14,892 nucleotides of DNA from an uncultured Clostridia bacterium (GTDB lineage Bacteria; Bacillota; Clostridia; Christensenellales; Borkfalkiaceae). How positions within the stretch are numbered: the first letter of the stretch is position 1; each line of letters begins with the position of its first letter. The position numbers were made by a program, and so were the translations under genes. The stretch is taken from assembly GCA_946628865.1 (NCBI GenBank), contig CAMOXE010000098.1, positions 1 to 14,892 of the forward strand, given 5' to 3'. A model generated the notes under the pieces. The model worked only from the letters and a program-made list of their open reading frames with translations, was not told the origin of the DNA and searched no databases. Positions 7,503 through 14,768 of the stretch are shown here, piece by piece.

Positions 7503-8418
7503 AAACGACGTTGCGACGGTAAGCGTGAACGAATTTGCGAAAGCGCTCGAACTCGAGGTGCTGTCCGCAGGGCGCGGCGAGATGCGGTTGGAGTCGATAA
7601 GCGTATCGCGCCCGGGACTTCCGCTCGCGGGGTATTTTAAATTTTTCGATCACAAGCGCGTGCAGGTAATCGGCAACGCCGAACATGAATTTTTGCACTC
7701 GATAGGCAAGGAAATATCGAAAAAGAACTTGGACGAACTGTTTTCGAGGGATATACCCTGCCTGATATTTTCGAGAAATCTCGAAGTGGGCGAGGATACT
7801 TTGAAGTGCGCGGAAAAATACGGCTGTCCGATTTTGCGTTCGGGAAAAGTTACCACGGTGCTTATAAACGAGATAACCATCTACCAGAACGAACTGCTCG
7901 CGCCGACGAAAGTCGTACACGGTGTACTGCTGGACGTGTTCGGCGTAGGCATACTTATAATCGGGAAATCCGGAATAGGCAAGAGCGAAATAGCGCTCGA
8001 ACTCGTACACAGAGGTCATAGACTCGTTGCGGACGACTCGGTAATACTGAAAAACATAAACGATCAGATAATAGGCAAAGCGCCCGAAAAGATAAGATAT
8101 TATATGGAAATTCGAGGGATAGGCATTATAAACGTCCAGCAGATGTTCGGTCCCGGGGCGATACGTCCCGAAAAGAGCGTCGATATAGTCGCCGAACTCT
8201 CGCCCTGGGCGGAGGGCAAGACCTACGACAGAATAGGCAACGAAGAGATCTACGAAGAAATACTCGGAATAGACAAGTTGAAGATAGTAATACCCGTAAC
8301 GCCGGGCAGAAACATACCCGTCGTAATCGAGGCGGCGGCGAGAAAATACCGACTTAAACAAGCGGGACACGACGCCGCGGCGGACCTCGTTGCAAGCGTT
8401 TTCGGCAACGCCGAATAA
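7483..8418 (+). CDS. hprK: HPr kinase/phosphorylase
   Basis: HprK is a bifunctional enzyme that phosphorylates HPr (and Crh) on Ser46 and also removes that phosphate; it is the sensor of carbon-catabolite control in Gram-positives. The 311-residue protein has the usual N-terminal domain and the catalytic core: VVHGVLL with the conserved His (146), Walker A GKSGIGKS (161-168), ADDSV, the family signature EIRGIGIINVQQMFG (from 209), and the C-terminal VTPGRN region. ATG 7483 lies 10 nt after AGGAG (7468-7472); a TTG at 7477 is in frame but too close to the Shine-Dalgarno. The start lies inside the last codons of uvrC, so expression is coupled. uvrC-hprK adjacency occurs in other Clostridia. No lgt or murB follows here. 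Confidence 0.96.
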   Translation: MKKRTIENDVATVSVNEFAKALELEVLSAGRGEMRLESISVSRPGLPLAGYFKFFDHKRVQVIGNAEHEFLHSIGKEISKKNLDELFSRDIPCLIFSRNLEVGEDTLKCAEKYGCPILRSGKVTTVLINEITIYQNELLAPTKVVHGVLLDVFGVGILIIGKSGIGKSEIALELVHRGHRLVADDSVILKNINDQIIGKAPEKIRYYMEIRGIGIINVQQMFGPGAIRPEKSVDIVAELSPWAEGKTYDRIGNEEIYEEILGIDKLKIVIPVTPGRNIPVVIEAAARKYRLKQAGHDAAADLVASVFGNAE

Positions 8419-8441
8419 TTGCCGATAGACAAACCAAAGCA

Positions 8442-8546
8442 TTTAAGCGGTGCAATTTCGAGTGGATTTTTACAAAGGCGAACGCAGTCGCAACTCATAC
8501 TACAAGTGAGAATTTGTGAAAATACGCCGAAATTCCAACGCTTAAA
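8442..8546 (+). ncRNA. 105-nt imperfect long hairpin: structured RNA or MITE-like repeat
   Basis: Between hprK and the asnA promoter, two arms pair over about 35 positions: TTTAAGCG (8442-8449) with CGCTTAAA (8539-8546) perfectly, then AATTTCG with CGAAATT, then ATTTTTACAAA with TTTGTGAAAAT. The roughly 36-nt head contains two smaller hairpins (a GCG/CGC one, and CTCAT with GTGAG around a 7-nt loop). Both wobble positions in the arms are U-G in the plus-strand RNA but A-C in the minus one, so a plus-strand RNA fold is favoured. It could be a 3'-UTR structure of the hprK transcript, or a dispersed palindromic (MITE-like) element. There is no T-run, so it is not a standard terminator. No coding potential is seen. 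Confidence 0.5.
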
Positions 8547-8579
8547 CGAGTTAGGATATGAATTGACTTGGCTAAATCG

Positions 8580-8609
8580 TTGACAAACGCCAAATCTATT
8601 TGCTATAAT
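8580..8609 (+). promoter_or_regulatory. Sigma-A promoter of asnA
   Basis: Consensus TTGACA (8580-8585) and consensus TATAAT (8604-8609) are spaced 18 bp. Transcription would start near 8616, giving a leader of about 22 nt. That is too short for the T-box leader sometimes found on asparagine genes in Firmicutes. Confidence 0.88.
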
Positions 8610-8637
8610 AGTAAAAATTATTTTATGAGGCTTGTTT

Positions 8638-9645
8638 ATGAGCAAAGTATACGTTCCCCGCGGTTACAAAACGATTTTAGACGTCTACGACACGCAGACG
8701 GCGATAGGTATTTTAAAACGCACTTTTGAAGATAAATTATGCCTTGCGCTCAATTTAAAGAGGGTGTCCGCCCCGCTTTTCGTCGATCCGAACACCGGCG
8801 AAAACGACGATCTTAACGGCGTGGAACGCCCCGTGAGGTTCGATATAAAGGAAACGGGTACGGACGCGGTGGTCGTACACTCGCTCGCGAAGTGGAAAAG
8901 ACTCGCGCTTAAAAACTACGCGTTTTCTGTCGGCGAGGGGCTGTATACGGATATGAACGCTATCCGCCGCGACGAGGAAATGGATAACCTTCACTCGATT
9001 TATACCGATCAATGGGATTGGGAGAAGATAATCACGAAAGAGACGCGAAACGAAGAGTATTTGAGAAACGTCGTCAGGTGCATAGTTTCCGCGATATGCG
9101 ATACTTCGGATATTTTAAAATGCAGGTATCCGCAACTGAAAGTGGATCTGAAGCGCGAAGTTTCGTTTATAACTTCGCAGCAACTCGAGGACCTTTACCC
9201 GAACGAAACGCCCAAACAGCGCGAAAACCTCTATCTTAAAGAGCATAAAACCGCGTTTATAATGCAGATCGGCGGAGCGCTTAAATCCGGCAAGCCGCAC
9301 GACGGCAGAGCGCCGGACTACGACGACTGGGCGCTAAACGGCGACATACTGCTATGGAACGATTTATTAGGCTGCGCGTTTGAAATTTCGTCTATGGGAA
9401 TAAGAGTAGACGAAGTCTCGCTCGACAAGCAGTTAAAGATAGCGGGCGCGGACGAAAGGAGAAAGTTCGCGTATCACAAAGCGCTGCTTGCGGGAAAGTT
9501 GCCGCTCACGATCGGCGGAGGAATAGGTCAGTCAAGGCTTTCGATGCTACTTCTCGGCAAAGCGCATATCGGCGAAGTTCAGGTTTCGCTCTGGGATGAG
9601 GAAACGAAGAGAATATGTAAAGAAAACGGCATTTCGTTGCTGTAA
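8638..9645 (+). CDS. asnA: Aspartate-ammonia ligase (asparagine synthetase A)
   Basis: AsnA makes asparagine from aspartate, ammonia and ATP, releasing AMP and pyrophosphate. It is related to the class II aminoacyl-tRNA synthetase core of AspRS. The 335-residue protein has the family's length (about 330) and conserved stretches: an N-terminal helix region, RVSAPLFVDPNTGENDDLNG, VVHSLAKWKRLAL, GLYTDMNAIRRDE, and YTDQWDWEK. The C-terminal half has ILLWNDLLGCAFEISSMGIRV and the ATP-site motif LPLTIGGGIGQSRLSMLLL. ATG 8638 is chosen over an in-frame TTG at 8632; GAGG lies 7 nt upstream. It has its own promoter and a hairpin terminator at 9651-9681, so it is monocistronic. It depends on free ammonia, unlike AsnB. 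Confidence 0.97.
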   Translation: MSKVYVPRGYKTILDVYDTQTAIGILKRTFEDKLCLALNLKRVSAPLFVDPNTGENDDLNGVERPVRFDIKETGTDAVVVHSLAKWKRLALKNYAFSVGEGLYTDMNAIRRDEEMDNLHSIYTDQWDWEKIITKETRNEEYLRNVVRCIVSAICDTSDILKCRYPQLKVDLKREVSFITSQQLEDLYPNETPKQRENLYLKEHKTAFIMQIGGALKSGKPHDGRAPDYDDWALNGDILLWNDLLGCAFEISSMGIRVDEVSLDKQLKIAGADERRKFAYHKALLAGKLPLTIGGGIGQSRLSMLLLGKAHIGEVQVSLWDEETKRICKENGISLL

Positions 9646-9650
9646 GTATT

Positions 9651-9681
9651 AAAAGACGGTATTAATGCCGCCTTTTATTTT
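9651..9681 (+). terminator. Rho-independent terminator after asnA
   Basis: An 11-nt arm (9651-9661) pairs with 9666-9676 around a TTAA loop, with one A-C mismatch. The tail reads TTTTATTTT. It begins 6 bp after the asnA stop codon. Confidence 0.85.
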
Positions 9682-9735
9682 ACGAAAAACGCGCGGAAAC
9701 GTTCGTTGTCAGCCGTAAATTGTAAAAAAACGGTA

Positions 9736-9764
9736 TTGACAATCACCGCTTTTCGTGTTAGAAT
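9736..9764 (+). promoter_or_regulatory. Sigma-A promoter of the EF-G-like gene
   Basis: Consensus TTGACA (9736-9741) and TAGAAT (9759-9764) are separated by 17 bp. Transcription should begin about 20 nt before the ATG at 9792, whose Shine-Dalgarno is GGGGG (9781-9785). Confidence 0.85.
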
Positions 9765-9791
9765 TGTTTTAGTAATGATTGGGGGATTATT

Positions 9792-11837
9792 ATGAGTAAC
9801 ACTAATATCAAGAACGTGGCTTTGATAGGTCACGGCGGCTCGGGCAAGACCTCGCTCGCGGAGGCGTTTTTGTTTAACGCGGGCGTAATACCCAAAATGG
9901 GCAGCACTTTAAGCGGGAATACCGTTATGGATTTCATGCCGGAAGAGATCGAGCGGCATATATCGATTTCGCTATCCTTAGCGCACTTTAACTGGCGCGG
10001 AGTGAAAATAAACGTCATAGACGTTCCCGGGTTTTACGATTTCGAGGGCGAATTTGAAGAGGCGGTAAGAGCGGTAGGCTCGGCGATTCTCGTTGCCGAC
10101 GCTTGCGGCTACGTTACGGTAGGCGCCGAAAAAGCGGTAAATTATTGTCTGAAACGCCACGTTCCGCTAATCATTTTCGTAAACGGCGTCGATAAAGAAA
10201 ACGCCGACTACGTCAAAACCGTCGAGGCGTTCCACGATATGTTCGGAAGAAAGATCGCGACGATGCACGCCCCGATAATACGGAACGGCAAAATGCAAGG
10301 CTACGTTTCCGTAATTTCAGGTAAGGCTTACGAGTTTAAACCAAGCGGCAGAGAGGAAATTCCCGTTCCGAAAGAAATGGAAGAGGAAATAGCCGCCCTT
10401 AAAGCCTCGCTCATCGAGGCGGCGGCGGAGACTTCGGACGAACTGCTCGAAAAATATTTCGAGGCGAATTGGCTTTCAAACGACGATATAATCATCGGCG
10501 TCAAGCGCGGGCTTGCGCTCGGGGACACTATCCCGATAATGGGCGGCTCGGCGACGATGAACATAGGCGTCATCAACCTTTTGGACGAGATAGTCGCCAT
10601 AATGCCCTCGCCCCAAGAACGTCGCCCCGTCGGCGCAACGCTTTTAGACACTGGCGAAAAAGCGGACGTATTCTGCAGCGCCAACTTACCCTTCGCCGGT
10701 CAGGTGTTTAAAACCACGGTAGACCCCTTTGCGGGAAAACTCAGCGTCGTAAGAGTGTTTACGGGAAGTCTGAAGTTAGGAGACACGGTGTTTAACTCCG
10801 CAAGCGGGAAAGAGGAAAAAATCACTTCGCTTTACCTTTTAAGAGGTAAAAAGCAAGAACCTACAGAAGTCCTCAATCTCGGCGATATCGGTGCTATAGG
10901 CAAACTTACGGCGACCGAAACGGGAGATACGCTCTGCGACGCAAGGCGAAAAATAGCGTTCAATAAAATAGTAATGCCGCCCGCGGTATACGCCATGGCG
11001 ATTAAGGCGCAAAAGGCGGAAGAAGAGGACAAAGTCTTTCAAGGTCTTAACAAACTAAAAGACGAGGACAAATCGTTCGTGGTCGAAAAGAACCCCGAAA
11101 CCGGCGAGACGATTATACGCGGTCTCGGCGAAACCCAACTCGACGTTATCTGCCGCAGACTTAAAAACAAGTACGGCTGTTCGGCGATTTTGACCGAGCC
11201 TGCCATCGCGTATAAAGAGACGATAACGGTCGCGGCGGAGGCGGAGGGCAAACACAAAAAGCAGTCGGGCGGCGCGGGACAGTTCGGCGTGGTGAATATA
11301 AAATTCGAGCCGGGCGCGGCGGACGGAGAGTTCGAGTTCGTAGACGCAACCGTCGGCGGCTCGGTCCCCAAACAGTTTATCCCCGCGGTCGAAAAAGGAC
11401 TTCGCGACGCCATTAAGAAAGGTCCGCTCGCGGGCTATCCCGTTATAAACCTCAAATGCACGCTGTTCGACGGGAAATATCACCCGGTAGACTCTAAAGA
11501 AGTGGCGTTTATATCCGCGGCGAAACTCGCGTTCGACGACGCGATGACGCGCGCGAAACCCGTGATATTAGAACCGATTTATTCTTATGAGATTATAGTT
11601 CCCTCCGAATACGTCGGCGACGTTTTAGGGGATATGAGCAAGCGCCGCGGCAGAGTTCTCGGCATGGAAAACGACGGAAACAGCCAAAAAATCCTCGCCG
11701 AAGCGCCGCTTTCGGAAATGCTTAAATACGCAATGGATTTACGGAGCATGACTCAGGCGCGAGGCAGATTCAGCGGCGTATTCGCGCGCTACGAAATCGC
11801 GCCAAACGATATAAAAGACAGGATAATTAAGGTATAA
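9792..11837 (+). CDS. fusA: Elongation factor G-like translation GTPase (EF-G2-type paralogue)
   Basis: The 681-residue protein has all five EF-G domains, and the family's role is ribosome translocation. The G domain diverges: P-loop GHGGSGKT (13-20) instead of AHIDAGKT, switch I with RHISI where most EF-Gs have RGITI, G3 motif DVPGF (77-81) lacking the catalytic His of DTPGH, and G4 motif NGVD (131-134) lacking the Lys of NKxD. The C-terminal half is conventional: GAGQFGVVNIKFEP, the domain IV tip GKYHPVDSKE, PVILEPIYSYEI and DMSKRRGRVLGME. The GHGGSGKT loop and missing His point to the EF-G2-type group rather than the housekeeping copy, and no ribosomal-protein genes are nearby. It is monocistronic with a strong promoter and terminator. 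The symbol is by family only; a true fusA probably lies elsewhere. Confidence 0.9.
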   Translation: MSNTNIKNVALIGHGGSGKTSLAEAFLFNAGVIPKMGSTLSGNTVMDFMPEEIERHISISLSLAHFNWRGVKINVIDVPGFYDFEGEFEEAVRAVGSAILVADACGYVTVGAEKAVNYCLKRHVPLIIFVNGVDKENADYVKTVEAFHDMFGRKIATMHAPIIRNGKMQGYVSVISGKAYEFKPSGREEIPVPKEMEEEIAALKASLIEAAAETSDELLEKYFEANWLSNDDIIIGVKRGLALGDTIPIMGGSATMNIGVINLLDEIVAIMPSPQERRPVGATLLDTGEKADVFCSANLPFAGQVFKTTVDPFAGKLSVVRVFTGSLKLGDTVFNSASGKEEKITSLYLLRGKKQEPTEVLNLGDIGAIGKLTATETGDTLCDARRKIAFNKIVMPPAVYAMAIKAQKAEEEDKVFQGLNKLKDEDKSFVVEKNPETGETIIRGLGETQLDVICRRLKNKYGCSAILTEPAIAYKETITVAAEAEGKHKKQSGGAGQFGVVNIKFEPGAADGEFEFVDATVGGSVPKQFIPAVEKGLRDAIKKGPLAGYPVINLKCTLFDGKYHPVDSKEVAFISAAKLAFDDAMTRAKPVILEPIYSYEIIVPSEYVGDVLGDMSKRRGRVLGMENDGNSQKILAEAPLSEMLKYAMDLRSMTQARGRFSGVFARYEIAPNDIKDRIIKV

Positions 11838-11859
11838 CCGAAAAAGTCCGCAGCGTTTT

Positions 11860-11911
11860 AAAGGCGGGTAAAACTTGCTTGTTTGCAAGTTTTACCCGCC
11901 TTTTATAATTT
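11860..11911 (+). terminator. Strong hairpin terminator between convergent fusA-like gene and argH
   Basis: A perfect 19-bp stem (11860-11878 with 11885-11903) closes a 6-nt TTGTTT loop, and TTTTATAATTT follows. It ends the + transcript 22 bp after the stop of the EF-G-like gene. Read on the minus strand it has only a short T-run before AAAAC, so it may also act, more weakly, on argGH transcripts. Confidence 0.9.
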
Positions 11912-11933
11912 ATCGTGCTTAAGCGAATTGCCG

Positions 11934-11996
11934 TTTTTTTAAAGCCGCGCGATGAGGGAGCGCTTTGAAGTAGCGAGCCGCGTCTTTATGCGCGCT
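11934..11996. other. Imperfect GC-rich inverted repeat in the fusA/argH gap
   Basis: Just beyond the argH stop, AAAG-CGCGC and GCGCG-G-CTTT arms can pair around a GC-rich interior. On the plus strand it would be followed by ATTT; on the minus strand by TTTAAAAAAAC, so neither reading gives a good terminator. It could be a weak argGH 3' structure. No gene is seen in 11912-11996. Confidence 0.3.
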
Positions 11997-13379
11997 TTAT
12001 TTGAGTTTTTTCAAACTCTCGCGGACGATTTCTATTTGCTTTTTTACTCCGCTCGGCGACGTTCCGCCGTAGGAAGTGCGGCGCTTGACGCAAGCGTCTA
12101 AGTCTATCGCGTCGTAAAGGTCCTCGGAAAACAGTTCGCTGTGGTTTTTATATTCTTCGAGAGTAAAACTCTCGAGCGTCTTGCCCTTAGCGATACACTC
12201 AGCGACTATTTCGCCGCAAATTTTATACGCCGTCCGAAACGCCTCGCCTTTTTTTACGAGATAATCGGCAAGGTCCGTCGCGTTTAAAAACCCGACGTTT
12301 GCCGCCGCCCGCATTTTCTTAAGGTTCGGCTCGGCGCTTTTTATCATTTTCGTAAACACTTCGAGGCACTTTAAAACCGTATCTACGCCGTCGAACACGC
12401 ACTCTTTATCCTCTTGCATATCCTTGTTGTACGCGAGCGGAAGTCCTTTCAGTACGGTCAGCATCGCCATCAGGTCTCCGTACACCCTGCCCGTCTTTCC
12501 GCGAACGAGTTCCGCCATGTCCGGATTTTTCTTTTGCGGCATTATCGAAGAGCCGGTAGTGTATTCGTCCGAAAGCGTAATATATCCGAATTCCTGCGTT
12601 GACCACAGCACCGTTTCTTCCGCAAAACGCGATAAATGCGTCTGTATTATCGCAAGCGCGGATAATATTTCCACGCAGAAATCTCTGTCCGAAACGCCGT
12701 CGATACTGTTTATGCCGACTTCTTTAAAGCCAAGCAGGGACGCCTCGTAAAATCTGTCCGAATTATAAGTCGTGCCGGCAAGCGCAAGGCTGCCGATGGG
12801 CGATACGTCGATACGCTTTTTGCAGTCTTTAATTCTGTCGGCGTCGCGCAAAAACATAGCGGTATACGCCATTAAATAATGTCCGTAAGTTATCGGCTGC
12901 GCGGGCTGCATATGCGTATACCCCGGCATTACGGCGTCCGAGTACTTCTCCGCTTTATCGCATAAAACTTCGATAAGCGCAACGAGTTTTTCTTCTGTTT
13001 CGTCGCACTTTGCTTTGAGATACATACGCATATCCAAAGCGACTTGGTCGTTTCTGCTGCGCGCGGTATGCAGTTTTTTGCCGGATACGCCTATTCGCGA
13101 AGTCAACTCTCCCTCGATAAAGGTATGAATATCCTCCGCGCTATCGTCGATGACGAGCCGCCCCGAATTTATATCGTTTAAAATCGAAATAAGCCCTCTC
13201 GTTATCTCGGTTTCCTCCGCGGCGGTGATTATCCCCTGCCGCGAAAGCATTTTCGCGTGCGCGATACTGCCCGTTATATCCTCTTTATACAGCCTCTTGT
13301 CAAAAGTTATCGAGGCGTTGAGATCTTCTGCGGTTTTATCTACTTTCCCGTCGGTTCTGCCTTTCCAAAGTTTTTCCAT
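11997..13379 (-). CDS. argH: Argininosuccinate lyase ArgH
   Basis: ArgH splits argininosuccinate into arginine and fumarate, the last step of arginine synthesis. The 460-residue protein is full length for the fumarase/aspartase superfamily. It has LNASITFDKRLYKEDI at the N-terminus, LHTARSRNDQVALDMR, GYTHMQPAQPITYGH with the conserved TxxH-type region, DFCVEILSALA, and the mobile catalytic loop GSSIMPQKKNPDMAEL carrying the catalytic Ser. ATG 13379 comes one base after the argG stop codon (TAA at 13381-13383 in plus numbering). No Shine-Dalgarno is visible in the A-rich stretch before it, so translation probably depends on ribosomes finishing argG. Confidence 0.97.
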   Translation of the reverse strand: MEKLWKGRTDGKVDKTAEDLNASITFDKRLYKEDITGSIAHAKMLSRQGIITAAEETEITRGLISILNDINSGRLVIDDSAEDIHTFIEGELTSRIGVSGKKLHTARSRNDQVALDMRMYLKAKCDETEEKLVALIEVLCDKAEKYSDAVMPGYTHMQPAQPITYGHYLMAYTAMFLRDADRIKDCKKRIDVSPIGSLALAGTTYNSDRFYEASLLGFKEVGINSIDGVSDRDFCVEILSALAIIQTHLSRFAEETVLWSTQEFGYITLSDEYTTGSSIMPQKKNPDMAELVRGKTGRVYGDLMAMLTVLKGLPLAYNKDMQEDKECVFDGVDTVLKCLEVFTKMIKSAEPNLKKMRAAANVGFLNATDLADYLVKKGEAFRTAYKICGEIVAECIAKGKTLESFTLEEYKNHSELFSEDLYDAIDLDACVKRRTSYGGTSPSGVKKQIEIVRESLKKLK

Positions 13380-13380
13380 T

Positions 13381-14604
13381 TTACTTTTTGTTCTTTTTTT
13401 CGACTATCGCCGAAACGGTGATCGGAAGTCCGAAAAGATTTATAAAGCCCTCGGAATCCTTTTGATTGTAATCGCTCTCGCCGAAAGTGGCTATTTCCTC
13501 GCTGTAAAGCGAATAATCGCTCCACACCCCGGCGTTTATTATATTGCCTTTATAGAGTTTAAGCCTTACCCTGCCGGTAACGGTTTCCTGAGTCTTATCC
13601 ACGAACGCCGAAAGCGCCTCGCGCAGCGGCGTAAACCATTGTCCGTTATACACCAACTCTCCGAAAGTTACGGCGAGTTTTTCCTTTTCGTGCATGGTAT
13701 ATTTATCGAGACAGATAGTTTCCAAAACGCTATGCGCCTTGTAAAGTATCGTTCCGCCCGGAGTTTCGTACACGCCGCGGCACTTCATGCCGACGAGTCT
13801 GTTTTCGACGATGTCGAGTAGCCCTATTCCGTTTTCTCCGCCGAGTTTATTCAACTTATATATGATATTCTTGGCTGAAGTCCTTTCGCCGTCTATCGCA
13901 ACCGGTATGCCTTTTTCAAATTCTATCTCGACGTAAGTCGGCTTGTCCGGCGCGGTGATAGGTGAGACGCCGAGTTCCAAAAATCCGTCTTTTTCGTACT
14001 GCGGTTCGTTGCCGGTATCTTCTAAGTCCAACCCCTCGTGAGACAAATGCCAAAGGTTTTTGTCTTTGGAGTAGTTGGTCTCTCTGTTGATTTTGAGCGG
14101 AACGTTATGCGCCTCGGCATAGTCTATCTCTTCCTCTCTCGATTTTATGTTCCACTCCCGCCACGGCGCTATTATCTTCATTTCGGGCGCAAAACGCTTT
14201 ATAGTGAGTTCAAAACGGACTTGGTCGTTGCCTTTTCCCGTACAGCCGTGCGCGATCGCGTCCGCATGCTCTTTTTTGGCTATCTCCACGAGCGCTTTCG
14301 CTATGCACGGGCGCGCGTGACTGGTCCCGAGAAGATATTCCTCGTACTTCGCGCCCGCTTTCATCGTCGGGATTATGTAGTTGTCAACGTAGTCGTCGGT
14401 AAGGTCCAAGACGTAGAGTTTCGACGCGCCCGTTTTGAGCGCCTTCTCCTCTAAGCCCTCGAGTTCGTCGGCTTGCCCGACGTTCCCCGAAACCGCGATA
14501 ACTTCGCAGTTATTGTAATTTTCCTTGAGCCAAGGAATAATAATAGACGTATCCAGACCTCCCGAATACGCCAAAACCACTTTTTTAATATCCTTTTTGT
14601 CCAT
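13381..14604 (-). CDS. argG: Argininosuccinate synthase ArgG
   Basis: ArgG joins citrulline and aspartate with ATP to give argininosuccinate. The 407-residue protein is a normal-length N-type ATP pyrophosphatase: the PP-loop LAYSGGLDTS sits at 12-21, followed by VSGNVGQ, GTSHARPCIAK, the signature AHGCTGKGNDQVRFEL and IIAPWREWN, then ETNYSKDKNLWHLSHEG and SVLETICLDK in the synthetase domain. ATG 14604 is preceded by AGGAT about 8 nt upstream. A promoter-like sequence lies inside the adjacent repeat copy (14639-14667). It is followed directly by argH. Earlier arginine genes (argCJBDF) and carAB are not in the window. Confidence 0.97.
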   Translation of the reverse strand: MDKKDIKKVVLAYSGGLDTSIIIPWLKENYNNCEVIAVSGNVGQADELEGLEEKALKTGASKLYVLDLTDDYVDNYIIPTMKAGAKYEEYLLGTSHARPCIAKALVEIAKKEHADAIAHGCTGKGNDQVRFELTIKRFAPEMKIIAPWREWNIKSREEEIDYAEAHNVPLKINRETNYSKDKNLWHLSHEGLDLEDTGNEPQYEKDGFLELGVSPITAPDKPTYVEIEFEKGIPVAIDGERTSAKNIIYKLNKLGGENGIGLLDIVENRLVGMKCRGVYETPGGTILYKAHSVLETICLDKYTMHEKEKLAVTFGELVYNGQWFTPLREALSAFVDKTQETVTGRVRLKLYKGNIINAGVWSDYSLYSEEIATFGESDYNQKDSEGFINLFGLPITVSAIVEKKNKK

Positions 14605-14636
14605 AATTTTATCCTATTAAAAAAATTTTTTATATT

Positions 14637-14760
14637 TTATAATATAAGCGAGAAAACTTGCTTGCAAGGGTTTTCGAGCGCAATATTGCAACAAAAGCGG
14701 CGATTTTCGCCCGAAAAGCGCGAGGCGACGGCTGTCGCCAACAAAACGAAGTTTTGTTAC
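14637..14760. repeat. 124-bp hairpin-rich direct repeat, copy 1 (period 132)
   Basis: This is identical base for base to 14769-14892. The unit strings together five short palindromes: GAAAAC/GTTTTC (14652-14675), self-complementary GCAATATTGC (14680-14689), GGCGA-TTT-TCGCC (14699-14711), GGCGAC-GGCT-GTCGCC (14724-14739), and AACAAAAC-GAA-GTTTTGTT (14740-14758). An alternative TTTTC-GCCC-GAAAA pairing competes with the third. No known repeat family is recognised. The 33-bp gap to the argG start is AT-rich. Confidence 0.95.
14639..14667 (-). promoter_or_regulatory. Probable argGH promoter, inside repeat copy 1
   Basis: On the minus strand, TTGCAA (14662-14667) and TATTAT (14639-14644) are spaced 17 bp, giving a start near 14632 and a leader of about 28 nt. 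The same sequence recurs in copy 2 at 14771-14799, so the operon may have tandem promoters carried by the repeat. Confidence 0.5.
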
Positions 14761-14768
14761 TCTCTATG

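Noticed and set aside
8401..8418. TTCGGC-AAC-GCCGAA hairpin at the end of hprK as a terminator
   Set aside because: It lies inside the last codons and is followed by TAATTGCC with no T-run, so termination there is unlikely.
7234..8442. A 402-codon minus-strand open frame opposite uvrC and hprK
   Set aside because: It lies wholly antisense to two confidently identified genes and has a composition typical of shadow frames (many Tyr, Arg and Phe).
8547..8637. Asparagine T-box leader before asnA
   Set aside because: The consensus promoter leaves a leader of only about 22 nt, with no specifier stem or antiterminator.
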